From contig NZ_CP011524.1 in assembly GCF_004154955.1 (NCBI RefSeq), positions 1,550,001 to 1,614,000 of the forward strand: 64,000 bases of DNA. The letters are read 5' to 3'. The notes beneath the pieces are model-generated. The model ran no database searches. It was not told where the DNA came from and saw nothing but the letters and a program-made list of their open reading frames with translations. Of this stretch, positions 33,124-40,734 are shown one piece after another. Position numbers and translations under genes: made by a program. Every line of letters starts with the position of its first letter. The first letter of the stretch is position 1. The stretch is from Intestinimonas butyriciproducens (GTDB lineage Bacteria > Bacillota > Clostridia > Oscillospirales > Oscillospiraceae).

Positions 33124-34145
33124 AACTGGTCAGAACCGAGGAGGCCGTGGGGCAGGTCCTGTGCCACGACATTACACAGATCATCCGGGACATTTCGAAA
33201 GGGCCTGTTTTCCGCAAAGGGCATATCGTCACTGAGGAGGATATCCCCATCCTCCTCAGTGTGGGCAAAGAGCATCTGTACATATGGGAAAACGATGAGA
33301 CGATTCTCCATGAGGACGAGGCGGCGGAGATCCTGCGGGGGCTCTGCCAGGGACCGAATATGAAGGCCTCCGCCCCCAAGGAGGGAAAGATTGAACTCAC
33401 CGCCGGCTGTGACGGCCTGTTTCTGGTGGACACCGAGCGTCTGCGGGCGGTAAATGCACTGGGGGATATGATGATCGCTACCCGTTTTGCGGGTTTCCCC
33501 GTCAAAACGGGAGATAAGCTCTGCGGCACCCGTGTGATCCCGCTGGTCATCGCGCGGGAAAGGATGGAGCGGGCCAAGGCGGTGGTGGGAACGGAGCCGC
33601 TTTTGAAGCTGCTGCCCATGCGTCCCAAGCGGTATGGGCTCGTCGTCACGGGGAGCGAGGTGTTCCACGGGCGTATCCGGGATACCTTTACCGGCGTGAT
33701 ACTGGAAAAGCTGGGGGAGTATGGGTGCGAAATGGCGTTCCATACGGTGTTGGACGACAACCCCGCCGCCATCACCGCCGCTATCACCGACATGCTGGAC
33801 CGGGGGGCGGAGCTGGTGCTGTGTACCGGCGGTATGAGCGTGGACCCGGACGACCACACCCCACTGGCCATCAGGAACACCGGGGCGGACGTGATCTCTT
33901 ACGGCGCTCCCGTACTGCCGGGCGCCATGTTTCTGGTGGCTTACACGGGGGACGGCCGGCCCATCTGCGGCCTGCCCGGCTGTGTGATGTACGCCAAGCG
34001 CACCATCTTCGATCTGGCGCTGCCCCGGCTTCTGGCGGATGTGCCGATCACGGCAGACTGGTTGGCCGGGCTGGGGCAGGGGGGACTGTGCCTGGACTGT
34101 CCTGTGTGCCATTTCCCCAACTGCGGCTTTGGAAAAGGGGGATAG
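33120..34145 (+). CDS. MoeA-like molybdopterin-binding protein with Cys-rich tail
   Basis: 341 residues from the ATG overlapping the xdhC stop (ATGA). Its C-terminal half is a MoCF_biosynth domain: YGLVVTGSEVFHGRIRDTFTGVI, LVLCTGGMSVDPDDHTPLAIRNTGADV and PICGLPGCVMYAKRTIFDLALPRLL. The end LCLDCPVCHFPNCGFGKGG has four cysteines, possibly a metal knot, absent from E. coli MoeA. Probably inserts molybdate into molybdopterin for the hydroxylase, as a specialised MoeA paralogue; a sensing role is also possible. Confidence 0.88.
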   Translation: MKLVRTEEAVGQVLCHDITQIIRDISKGPVFRKGHIVTEEDIPILLSVGKEHLYIWENDETILHEDEAAEILRGLCQGPNMKASAPKEGKIELTAGCDGLFLVDTERLRAVNALGDMMIATRFAGFPVKTGDKLCGTRVIPLVIARERMERAKAVVGTEPLLKLLPMRPKRYGLVVTGSEVFHGRIRDTFTGVILEKLGEYGCEMAFHTVLDDNPAAITAAITDMLDRGAELVLCTGGMSVDPDDHTPLAIRNTGADVISYGAPVLPGAMFLVAYTGDGRPICGLPGCVMYAKRTIFDLALPRLLADVPITADWLAGLGQGGLCLDCPVCHFPNCGFGKGG

Positions 34146-34149
34146 ACCC

Positions 34150-34632
34150 ATGTGTTTTTCCCATATTGACGCCGACGGGAACGCCGTGATGGTGGATGTG
34201 ACGGAGAAAGCGGCCACCCATCGCCGGGCTGTGGCCGCCGGATCCATCCGCATGAACGAGGAGGCTTTCGCCGCGGTGCGGGACAAGACGGCCCGCAAGG
34301 GAGATGTGCTGGGGGTGGCGCAGGTGGCCGGCATCATGGCCACGAAGGAGACCTCCAGACTCATCCCGCTGTGCCACGGCCTGGGACTGACTGCAAGCGG
34401 CCTGAAATTTTTCCTCCACCCGGAAAGCAGCGAGATCGAGGCGGTCTGTACCGTACAGTGCGACGGAAAGACGGGGGTGGAGATGGAGGCGCTGACCGGG
34501 GTAACGGTGGCCCTGCTCACCATCTACGATATGTGTAAGGCTATTGATAAGCGCATGGTACTGGGGGACATCCATCTTGTGGAGAAGGAGGGCGGCAAGA
34601 GCGGGCGCTTTCTCTTCAGCAGCGCGCCATGA
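34150..34632 (+). CDS. moaC: Cyclic pyranopterin monophosphate synthase
   Basis: 160 residues. VDVTEKAATHRRAVAAGSIRMNEEAF, KGDVLGVAQVAGIMATKETSRLIPLCH and GVEMEALTGVTVALLTIYDMCKAIDKRMVLGDIHLVEKEGGKSG are the classic MoaC blocks, with the catalytic histidine and lysine. Converts 3',8-cyclo-GTP to cPMP with MoaA, whose gene overlaps its stop. GGGGGATA stands before the ATG; the open frame upstream belongs to the previous gene region. Confidence 0.97.
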   Translation: MCFSHIDADGNAVMVDVTEKAATHRRAVAAGSIRMNEEAFAAVRDKTARKGDVLGVAQVAGIMATKETSRLIPLCHGLGLTASGLKFFLHPESSEIEAVCTVQCDGKTGVEMEALTGVTVALLTIYDMCKAIDKRMVLGDIHLVEKEGGKSGRFLFSSAP

Positions 34633-35600
34633 GGGATCGGCTGGGGAGGGAGATCGATTACCTTCGGGTCTCTGTTACGGACCGCTGCAACCTGCGGTGC
34701 CGGTATTGCATGCCCAGCGGAGTCCCCAGTGTGGAGCATACCGAGGTGCTGCGGTATGAGGAGCTTTTGCGCCTGTGCAGCCTGGCCGTGGGGCTGGGTA
34801 TCCATGCGTTCAAGGTGACCGGAGGCGAGCCGCTGGTCCGCCGGGACTGTGTGGACTTTTTGTCCGAACTCAAAAAACTGCGGGGCGTGGAGCAGGTCAC
34901 GCTGACGACCAACGGAATCCTGTTGTCTGACCATATGGAGGCGCTCAGGACGGCGGGGGTGGACGGGATCAATGTAAGCCTGGATACGCTGGACGACGGC
35001 CTTTACAGCAGTCTCACCGGTGCGCCACCCGGCACCGCCGCCCTGGTATGGCGCGCGGCGGAGGCCTCCGCCGCGATAGGGATCCATACAAAGCTCAATG
35101 CGGTCCTGCTTCCGGAAACGGTAGAGGGAATTGTGGAATTGACGGCGGCGGCGGATACGATACCTGCCGATATTCGCTTTATTGAGCTCATGCCGATTGG
35201 CGCGGGGAAGGGCCGGGAAGGTCTCACCGCCTCTGAGGCGCTGGAGCGTCTGCGGACGCGCTGGTCTGACTTGGAGCCCACGGGGGAGCGTAGAGGGAAC
35301 GGCCCCGCCCGGTATTACGGCAGCACCGGCCTCCGGGCGCGGGTGGGGCTGATCAGCGCGGTGAGCCGGGCCTTTTGCAGCAGCTGCAATCGAGTGAGGC
35401 TCACCAGCACGGGGGAACTCAAGCCCTGCCTCTGCTACGGCGGCGGGACGGATCTCCGGACCTTGCTGCGCAACGGCGGGACGGACCGGGCGCTCCGGGA
35501 AGCGATGGCCTGCTGTATCCTGCAAAAGCCGGTTTCCCACGGCTTCGGCAGGGCTGGCGCCGTGACTGAGGCACGGGGTATGCATGAAATTGGAGGATGA
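34629..35600 (+). CDS. moaA: GTP 3',8-cyclase
   Basis: 323 residues. Radical-SAM motif CNLRCRYCMP, KVTGGEPLVRRD, NVSLDTLDD, the C-terminal second 4Fe-4S site CSSCNRVRLTSTGELKPCL, and the essential GG end (MHEIGG). It forms 3',8-cyclo-7,8-dihydro-GTP from GTP. Start overlaps the moaC stop (ATGA). moaD and moaE, needed for the next step, are not in the window. Confidence 0.97.
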   Translation: MRDRLGREIDYLRVSVTDRCNLRCRYCMPSGVPSVEHTEVLRYEELLRLCSLAVGLGIHAFKVTGGEPLVRRDCVDFLSELKKLRGVEQVTLTTNGILLSDHMEALRTAGVDGINVSLDTLDDGLYSSLTGAPPGTAALVWRAAEASAAIGIHTKLNAVLLPETVEGIVELTAAADTIPADIRFIELMPIGAGKGREGLTASEALERLRTRWSDLEPTGERRGNGPARYYGSTGLRARVGLISAVSRAFCSSCNRVRLTSTGELKPCLCYGGGTDLRTLLRNGGTDRALREAMACCILQKPVSHGFGRAGAVTEARGMHEIGG

Positions 35601-35603
35601 CGG

Positions 35604-36551
35604 ATGGGAAGGATTCTTGCGGTCTGCTCCAGCCCCGCCAGGGGCACGGAGAAAAGACGCGTTGGTTCCGGCCGGTTCACCCCGGAGTGGGGGCTTGTGG
35701 GCGACGCCCACGGCGGAGACTGGCACCGGCAGGTCAGTCTGCTGAGCGCGGAGAAAATCAAGGCGTTTAACGAGCGGGGGGCCGGAGTGGAATACGGCGC
35801 CTTTGGCGAGAACTTAGTGGTGGAAGGGGTGGATCTGCGGGCCCTTCCGGTGGGAACTCGGCTGCGCTGCGGCCAGGTTCTGCTGGAGCTCACACAGATT
35901 GGAAAGGAATGCCACAGCCACTGCGCCGTTTACCAGCGGATGGGGGCGTGCATCATGCCCAGGGAAGGGGTATTTGCCCGCGTGGTGGAAGGCGGCGACC
36001 TCGCAGAGGGAGATGTGCTGACGGTGGAGCCGCGCGTCGGCGGCCGGCCCTATCGGGCGGCGGTGATCACCCTTTCGGACCAGGGAGCGGCGGGGAGACG
36101 GGAGGATCGCTCCGGCCCGGCTATAGCCGCCCGCCTGGAGGCATCCGGCTATGAGATCGTCGAGCGGCTGCTTCTCCCGGATGGGTTGGAACCGCTGCGA
36201 AGTCAGCTCATCCGGCTCTGCGATCAGCGGCAGCCGTACCTCATCCTCACCACCGGCGGAACGGGCTTCAGCCCCCGGGATGTGACGCCGGAGGCCACCC
36301 TGGCTGTGGCCGAGCGGCAGGCGCCCGGCATAGCAGAGGCCATCCGCGCCCACTCCCTTTCCATTACGCCCAGGGCTATGCTGTCCCGCGGCGTGTCTGT
36401 ACTGCGGGGCGGGACGCTGATCGTCAATCTGCCGGGGAGCGTCAAGGCCGTGGAAGAGAGCCTGGACTGTTTTCTGGAGGTGCTGCCCCATGGTCTGGAG
36501 GTACTCCGGGGAGAGGCCGGGGACTGTGGCGTGAACCGGTCGGAGGTCTGA
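35604..36551 (+). CDS. MOSC domain - MogA/MoaB fusion
   Basis: 315 residues. Residues 1-145 form a MOSC domain (GLVGDAHGGDWHRQVSLLS, GAFGENLVVEGVDL, LLELTQIGKECHSHCAVYQRMGACIMPREGVFARV, with the Cys of the family); residues 150-315 are MogA/MoaB (AAVITLSDQGAAGRREDRSGPAIAARL, LILTTGGTGFSPRDVTPEATL, MLSRGVSVLRGGTLIVNLPGSVKAVEE). MogA adenylates molybdopterin and MOSC domains bind or transfer sulfurated Mo cofactor; the fusion puts both in one chain. Three bases after moaA. Confidence 0.93.
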   Translation: MGRILAVCSSPARGTEKRRVGSGRFTPEWGLVGDAHGGDWHRQVSLLSAEKIKAFNERGAGVEYGAFGENLVVEGVDLRALPVGTRLRCGQVLLELTQIGKECHSHCAVYQRMGACIMPREGVFARVVEGGDLAEGDVLTVEPRVGGRPYRAAVITLSDQGAAGRREDRSGPAIAARLEASGYEIVERLLLPDGLEPLRSQLIRLCDQRQPYLILTTGGTGFSPRDVTPEATLAVAERQAPGIAEAIRAHSLSITPRAMLSRGVSVLRGGTLIVNLPGSVKAVEESLDCFLEVLPHGLEVLRGEAGDCGVNRSEV

Positions 36552-36615
36552 ACCAGATCGACCGACGCGCAGCAGGCGCGTGATCCATGAAATCAAGAGA
36601 AAAGAGGCGTTACTC

Positions 36616-37467
36616 ATGAAAAAGCTGTGCTCCCTTGCCCTGGCGCTGATGCTGACCCTATCCCTTGCCGCCTGCGGAGGCACCTCCGGGTCCCAGGCGG
36701 ATACGCCTGCGCCGGCGGACCCCTCAGACGCCTCTATCGAACTCATTGTGTATGCCGCAGCCTCCATGACGGAGACGCTCCAGGAGATTGCAGAGCTCTA
36801 TGCAGAGGCAGCCCCCAATGTGACCCTGACCTTCAACTTTGACTCATCCGGCACTCTGAAGACACAGATACAGGAAGGGGCGGACTGTGATCTCTTCATC
36901 TCAGCGGGTCAGAAACAGATGGATCAGATGGATATCGCGTCCTCCCCCGAGGTGAACACCGAGGGGCTGGACTTTGTGGACACGGACAGCCGTGTGGATC
37001 TGCTGGAGAACCGCGTAGTCCTGGTGGTCCCTGATGGGAATCCCAAGGATATTCAGAGCTTTGACGATATGGCCGCCGGGCTCTCCGACGGATCGATCCT
37101 GATGGCGATGGGGAACAGCGATGTGCCTGTGGGCCAGTACACCCAAAAGATCCTGCGCTACTACGGTCTGGACGAGGACGCACTGGCCCCCTCCGGCGTT
37201 CTCAGCTACGGCACCAATGTGAAAGAGGTCACCACACAGGTCTCTGAGCAGAGCGTGGACTGCGGTGTGGTCTATTGTACAGACGCCTTCAGCGCCGGAC
37301 TCACCGTAGTGGATTGGGCCACGGCGGAGATGTGCGGACAGGTCATTTATCCGGCGGCCGTTCTCAAAGGCAGCGCCCATGCCGAGGCAGCCCAGGCATT
37401 CCTGGACTATCTGACGGGAAGTGAGGCCATGGCGGTCTTTGAGAGCGTGGGCTTCTCGGCCCCCTGA
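36616..37467 (+). CDS. modA: Molybdate-binding lipoprotein
   Basis: 283 residues. Lipobox SLAAC after a short signal, then the ModA core: LIVYAAASMTETLQEIAELYAEAAPNVTLTFNFDSSGTLKTQIQEGADCDLFIS, NRVVLVVPDGNP, MGNSDVPVGQYTQKILRYYG and VDCGVVYCTDAF. Serines of YAAAS and FDSSG are the usual oxyanion ligands. ATG 36616 gives the proper signal; a GTG at 36580 is not needed. Feeds molybdate to the operon upstream. Confidence 0.95.
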   Translation: MKKLCSLALALMLTLSLAACGGTSGSQADTPAPADPSDASIELIVYAAASMTETLQEIAELYAEAAPNVTLTFNFDSSGTLKTQIQEGADCDLFISAGQKQMDQMDIASSPEVNTEGLDFVDTDSRVDLLENRVVLVVPDGNPKDIQSFDDMAAGLSDGSILMAMGNSDVPVGQYTQKILRYYGLDEDALAPSGVLSYGTNVKEVTTQVSEQSVDCGVVYCTDAFSAGLTVVDWATAEMCGQVIYPAAVLKGSAHAEAAQAFLDYLTGSEAMAVFESVGFSAP

Positions 37468-37471
37468 CAGC

Positions 37472-38140
37472 ATGGACTGGTATCCCCTTTGGAACTCGCT
37501 GCGCATTGCGGCCATCAGCAGCGTGATCGTCTTTTTTGCGGGGATCGCCGCAGCCTATTACGTGGCCCGGCTTCCCCGGGCGCTGAAAGGGCTGCTGGAC
37601 GTAGTCCTCACCCTGCCGCTGGTACTGCCGCCGACGGTGTGCGGCTACTTTCTGTTGCTGCTCTTTGGAAACCGACGGCCCCTCGGGATTTTTCTGGCGC
37701 AATTCGGCTTCAAGTTTGTCATGACCTGGTACGGCGGCGTGCTGGCCGCTGCGGTGGTGGCGTTTCCTCTCATGTACCGCACCGCCCGGGGCGCCTTTGA
37801 GAGCTTCGACGAGACGCTGGCTTACGCGGGGAAGACCCTGGGGCTCAGCAATTCCTATATTTTTTGGCGCATCCGCATGCCGGTGTGCCGTCAGGGCATC
37901 CTGGCGGGGGCTGTGCTGGCCTTCGCGAGAGCGCTGGGAGAGTATGGAGCGACGAGCATGCTCGTCGGCTATACGCCCGGAAAGACGGCCACCATATCCA
38001 CCACGGTCTATCAGCTCTGGCGCACCAATGACGAGAGCGGCGCTTTTCGATGGGTGATGGTGAATCTGACTATCAGCGCGGTTGTGTTGCTCGCGGTCAA
38101 TCTGCTGGAGCGGAGAAACAGAAGGGGGACGGCGCCATGA
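37472..38140 (+). CDS. modB: Molybdate ABC transporter permease
   Basis: 222 residues with five or six membrane helices. The ModB type is clear from VLTLPLVLPPTVCGYFLLLLFG, AFPLMYRTARGAFESFDETLAYAGKTLG and the EAA loop ending ARALGEYGATSMLVGYTPGKTATISTTVYQLW. It starts 5 bases past the modA stop at MDWYPLWNSLRI; the frame upstream lies within modA. Confidence 0.95.
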   Translation: MDWYPLWNSLRIAAISSVIVFFAGIAAAYYVARLPRALKGLLDVVLTLPLVLPPTVCGYFLLLLFGNRRPLGIFLAQFGFKFVMTWYGGVLAAAVVAFPLMYRTARGAFESFDETLAYAGKTLGLSNSYIFWRIRMPVCRQGILAGAVLAFARALGEYGATSMLVGYTPGKTATISTTVYQLWRTNDESGAFRWVMVNLTISAVVLLAVNLLERRNRRGTAP

Positions 38141-39180
38141 GCCTTACGGTGGACATTCACAAGCAACTGGGGCGTTTTTCCCTGGATGCCGCCTTCCGCG
38201 CTGACGGCGGAACACTGGGACTGCTTGGCGCCTCCGGAAGCGGGAAGAGCCTTACCCTGAAATGTATCGCGGGGATCGAGCGGCCGGACCGGGGAAAGAT
38301 CCTGCTCAACGGCGTTACGCTTTTCGACTCAGAGCGGCGGATCAACCTGCCGCCGCAGAAACGACGGGTCGGATATCTCTTTCAAAACTATGCGCTCTTC
38401 CCCAATATGACTGTGCGGCAAAATATTCTGTGCGGAATACGCTGGGAGCGGGATCGTGCCCGCCGCGCGGCGGAGTTCCGCCGGGTGGTGGAGTTGTTGC
38501 ACCTGCAAGGGCTCGAGGAGCAGCGGCCTGACCAGCTCTCGGGTGGGCAGCAGCAGCGGACGGCGCTGGCCCGCATACTGGTGAGCAGGCCGGAGCTTCT
38601 GATGCTGGACGAGCCCTTCTCCGCCCTGGATGAACATCTGCGGGATCAACTGCAAATCCAGATGAAGAAACTGCTGGACGCCTTTGATGGAGATATTCTG
38701 CTGGTGACGCACAACCAGGATGAGGCCTATCATATATGTGAAAAAGCGGCGGTGGTGGATGGGGGGCGCATCCTGGGCGTCCGGGAAACCGAGCTGCTTT
38801 TTCTGGACCCGGGGAGCGTCCCGGCAGCCCGCCTGACCGGATGCCGGAACATATCCTCGGCCGCCCGAAGGGTGGGGGCCTATGAAGTGGAAATCCCAGG
38901 GTGGGGGATCCGCCTGGCCACAGCGCGACCGGTGAAAGAGGGGGTGCGGGCCGTCGGGGTGCGGGCCGGCGCTTTTTCCCACACATGCCCGGAGAATCGC
39001 TTCCCGGTGAGCTTTACCGGACATATGGAGCTGCCGTTTGAGACGCAAATGTGTTTTCGGTATGAGGGTCAGGCGGAAACGGAAGGGGAGCTCTGGTGGA
39101 GCCGGCCCGGATGGGATGGGAAAAAGGGATTCCCGCAGGAGTTGGGCGTGCCCCGTGAAGATGTCCTGCTCCTTTACTAA
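38137..39180 (+). CDS. modC: Molybdate ABC transporter ATPase
   Basis: 347 residues. Walker A GASGSGKSLTLK, Q-loop LFQNYALFP, signature LSGGQQQRTALARIL, Walker B LLMLDEPFSALD and H-loop VTHNQDE. The C-terminal third (after about 240) corresponds to a TOBE/regulatory domain but is divergent. ATGA overlap with modB. Last gene of the plus arm, closed by a bidirectional terminator shared with rpmB. Confidence 0.95.
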   Translation: MSLTVDIHKQLGRFSLDAAFRADGGTLGLLGASGSGKSLTLKCIAGIERPDRGKILLNGVTLFDSERRINLPPQKRRVGYLFQNYALFPNMTVRQNILCGIRWERDRARRAAEFRRVVELLHLQGLEEQRPDQLSGGQQQRTALARILVSRPELLMLDEPFSALDEHLRDQLQIQMKKLLDAFDGDILLVTHNQDEAYHICEKAAVVDGGRILGVRETELLFLDPGSVPAARLTGCRNISSAARRVGAYEVEIPGWGIRLATARPVKEGVRAVGVRAGAFSHTCPENRFPVSFTGHMELPFETQMCFRYEGQAETEGELWWSRPGWDGKKGFPQELGVPREDVLLLY

Positions 39181-39208
39181 CAATTAAAGCTACTTCCCGG
39201 CAGACATA

Positions 39209-39241
39209 AAAAAACTCCGCACCAACTGGTGCGGAGTTTTT
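39209..39241. terminator. Bidirectional terminator between modC and rpmB
   Basis: 15-bp perfect stem (39210-39224 with 39227-39241), A-run on one side and T-run on the other. Confidence 0.9.
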
Positions 39242-39251
39242 CAAGTATCAC

Positions 39252-39440
39252 TCACACAGCGCGGGTGACCTTACCCGAACGGAGGCAGCGGGTGCAAACG
39301 TACACGTGCTTGGGCGTGCCGTTGACGATCGCCTTGACGCGCTTCACATTGGGCTTCCAGGGACGGTTGGAACGACGGTGGGAGTGGGACACCTGAATGC
39401 CGAATACAACACCCTTGTCGCAAAACTCGCATTTGGCCAT
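39252..39440 (-). CDS. rpmB: Ribosomal protein bL28 (zinc type)
   Basis: 62 residues, MAKCEFCDKGVVFGIQVSHSHRRSNRPWKPNVKRVKAIVNG..., ending RSGKVTRAV. Two CxxC pairs (CEFC and CTRC) make it the zinc-containing form, whose replacement by a Cys-less paralogue is often zinc-regulated. The ATG at 39440 follows AAGGA; the frame begins nine codons earlier without a ribosome site. Confidence 0.97.
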   Translation of the reverse strand: MAKCEFCDKGVVFGIQVSHSHRRSNRPWKPNVKRVKAIVNGTPKHVYVCTRCLRSGKVTRAV

Positions 39441-39634
39441 ATTTCCTTCAACCTCCTCGCTGGTCAAAGTATCAGCTTATCACAAAGCATCGAATGATAT
39501 AATACCAGATTGAGCGAAAAAATGCAAGTAGTATTTTCATTCTTTTTCTATTTTTATAGGATGGCTTGAATTGAAGTTGCGAAATCTGGGAGATTCGGTT
39601 ATACTTAAGCGTGACATTGAATGTGTGAGGGGTG

Positions 39635-40588
39635 ATGGATGTGGACAGCCACTATTCCGTCAAACTGGGAAAACTGATTGAGGACTTTGAGCTGGATGTG
39701 CTGCGGGGTGCAGAGGGATACCGGGAGGTCCTGATCCAGCGGGAGGACGTGAACAGGCCGGGCCTTCAATTGGTGGGTTTTTTTGACTACTTCGACGCCA
39801 AACGGATGCAGCTTTTGGGCAGAGTGGAGAGTACTTATCTGGCCCAGCTCTCTCCGGAAGAGCGCCTCAAGAGCTTTGACGAACTCCTGGCCCATGACAT
39901 CCCCGCTCTGGTCATCACCCGCGGGATGGAGCCTTTTCCGGAGTGCATGGAGATGGCTGAGAAGTATAACCGTACTATTCTCCGCACGCAGGAGACGACC
40001 ACGGCCTTTATGGGCGCGCTGATCGCGGCGCTGCGCAACTACCTGGCTCCGCGCATCACACGCCACGGTGTGCTGGTGGAGGTCTACGGCGAGGGAGTCC
40101 TACTGCTGGGCGAATCGGGCGTGGGGAAAAGCGAGACGGCAATCGAGCTGGTAAAGCGCGGCCACCGCTTGGTGGCGGACGATGCGGTGGAGATCAAGCG
40201 GGTGGGCGTCAAGCGGCTGGTGGGCTCGGCGCCTGAACTGATTCGCCATTACATCGAGCTGCGAGGCATCGGCGTTGTGGATGTGCAGCAGCTCTTCGGT
40301 ATGTCTGCCGTGCGTGAGGACCAGGATATCGATCTGGTGGTCAATCTGGAGCAGTGGAACGACAACACGATGTATGACCGCCTTGGTCTGGAGGAGCTCT
40401 ATACGGTGATCCTGGATGTAAAGGTGCCTGCCCTTACGGTGCCTGTCAAGCCGGGAAGAAATCTGGCGATTATCGTGGAGGTGGCGGCGATGAACAACCG
40501 CCACAAAAAAATGGGGTATAATGCGGCGCAGGCGTTTACTCAGCAGATCAACGAGCATTTCGACCAGGCCCTGAGCGGCCAGATGTGA
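39635..40588 (+). CDS. hprK: HPr kinase/phosphorylase
   Basis: 317 residues. Walker A GESGVGKSETAIELVKRGHRLVADDAVEI, the AAPELIRHYIELRGIGVVDVQQLFG-type signature, and the C-terminal PVKPGRNLAIIVEVAAMNNRHKKMGYNAA are all present. It phosphorylates HPr on Ser46 to control carbon catabolite repression. GAGGGGTG overlaps the start area: GTG 39632, ATG 39635 or GTG 39641 could be used, and spacing favours the last slightly. No PTS gene is adjacent. Confidence 0.96.
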   Translation: MDVDSHYSVKLGKLIEDFELDVLRGAEGYREVLIQREDVNRPGLQLVGFFDYFDAKRMQLLGRVESTYLAQLSPEERLKSFDELLAHDIPALVITRGMEPFPECMEMAEKYNRTILRTQETTTAFMGALIAALRNYLAPRITRHGVLVEVYGEGVLLLGESGVGKSETAIELVKRGHRLVADDAVEIKRVGVKRLVGSAPELIRHYIELRGIGVVDVQQLFGMSAVREDQDIDLVVNLEQWNDNTMYDRLGLEELYTVILDVKVPALTVPVKPGRNLAIIVEVAAMNNRHKKMGYNAAQAFTQQINEHFDQALSGQM

Positions 40589-40606
40589 AGAACGCCGGTA
40601 TATGCG

Positions 40607-40656
40607 TGGGAGAGGGCGGCTTGGTTTGAGGCCGCCCCTCTCAAATTTTTTGTTGT
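40607..40656 (+). terminator. Terminator of hprK
   Basis: GC-rich stem with one bulge (arms about 40609-40620 and 40630-40642) followed by AAATTTTTTG. Confidence 0.8.
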
Positions 40657-40681
40657 GGGGGCCGTTCTGGAATGATATAAT
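40653..40681 (+). promoter_or_regulatory. Promoter of glmS
   Basis: TTGTGG (40653-40658), 17-base spacer, TATAAT (40676-40681). Only about 50 bases of leader remain, too short for a glmS ribozyme. Confidence 0.65.
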
Positions 40682-40734
40682 ACATCAGTTCACAACATCA
40701 CCCGTTGACTCTGAAAAACGGAGGGAATAAAGCT

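Noticed and set aside
40682-40734. glmS ribozyme upstream of glmS
   Set aside because: About 50 bases of leader is far too short and shows no ribozyme core.
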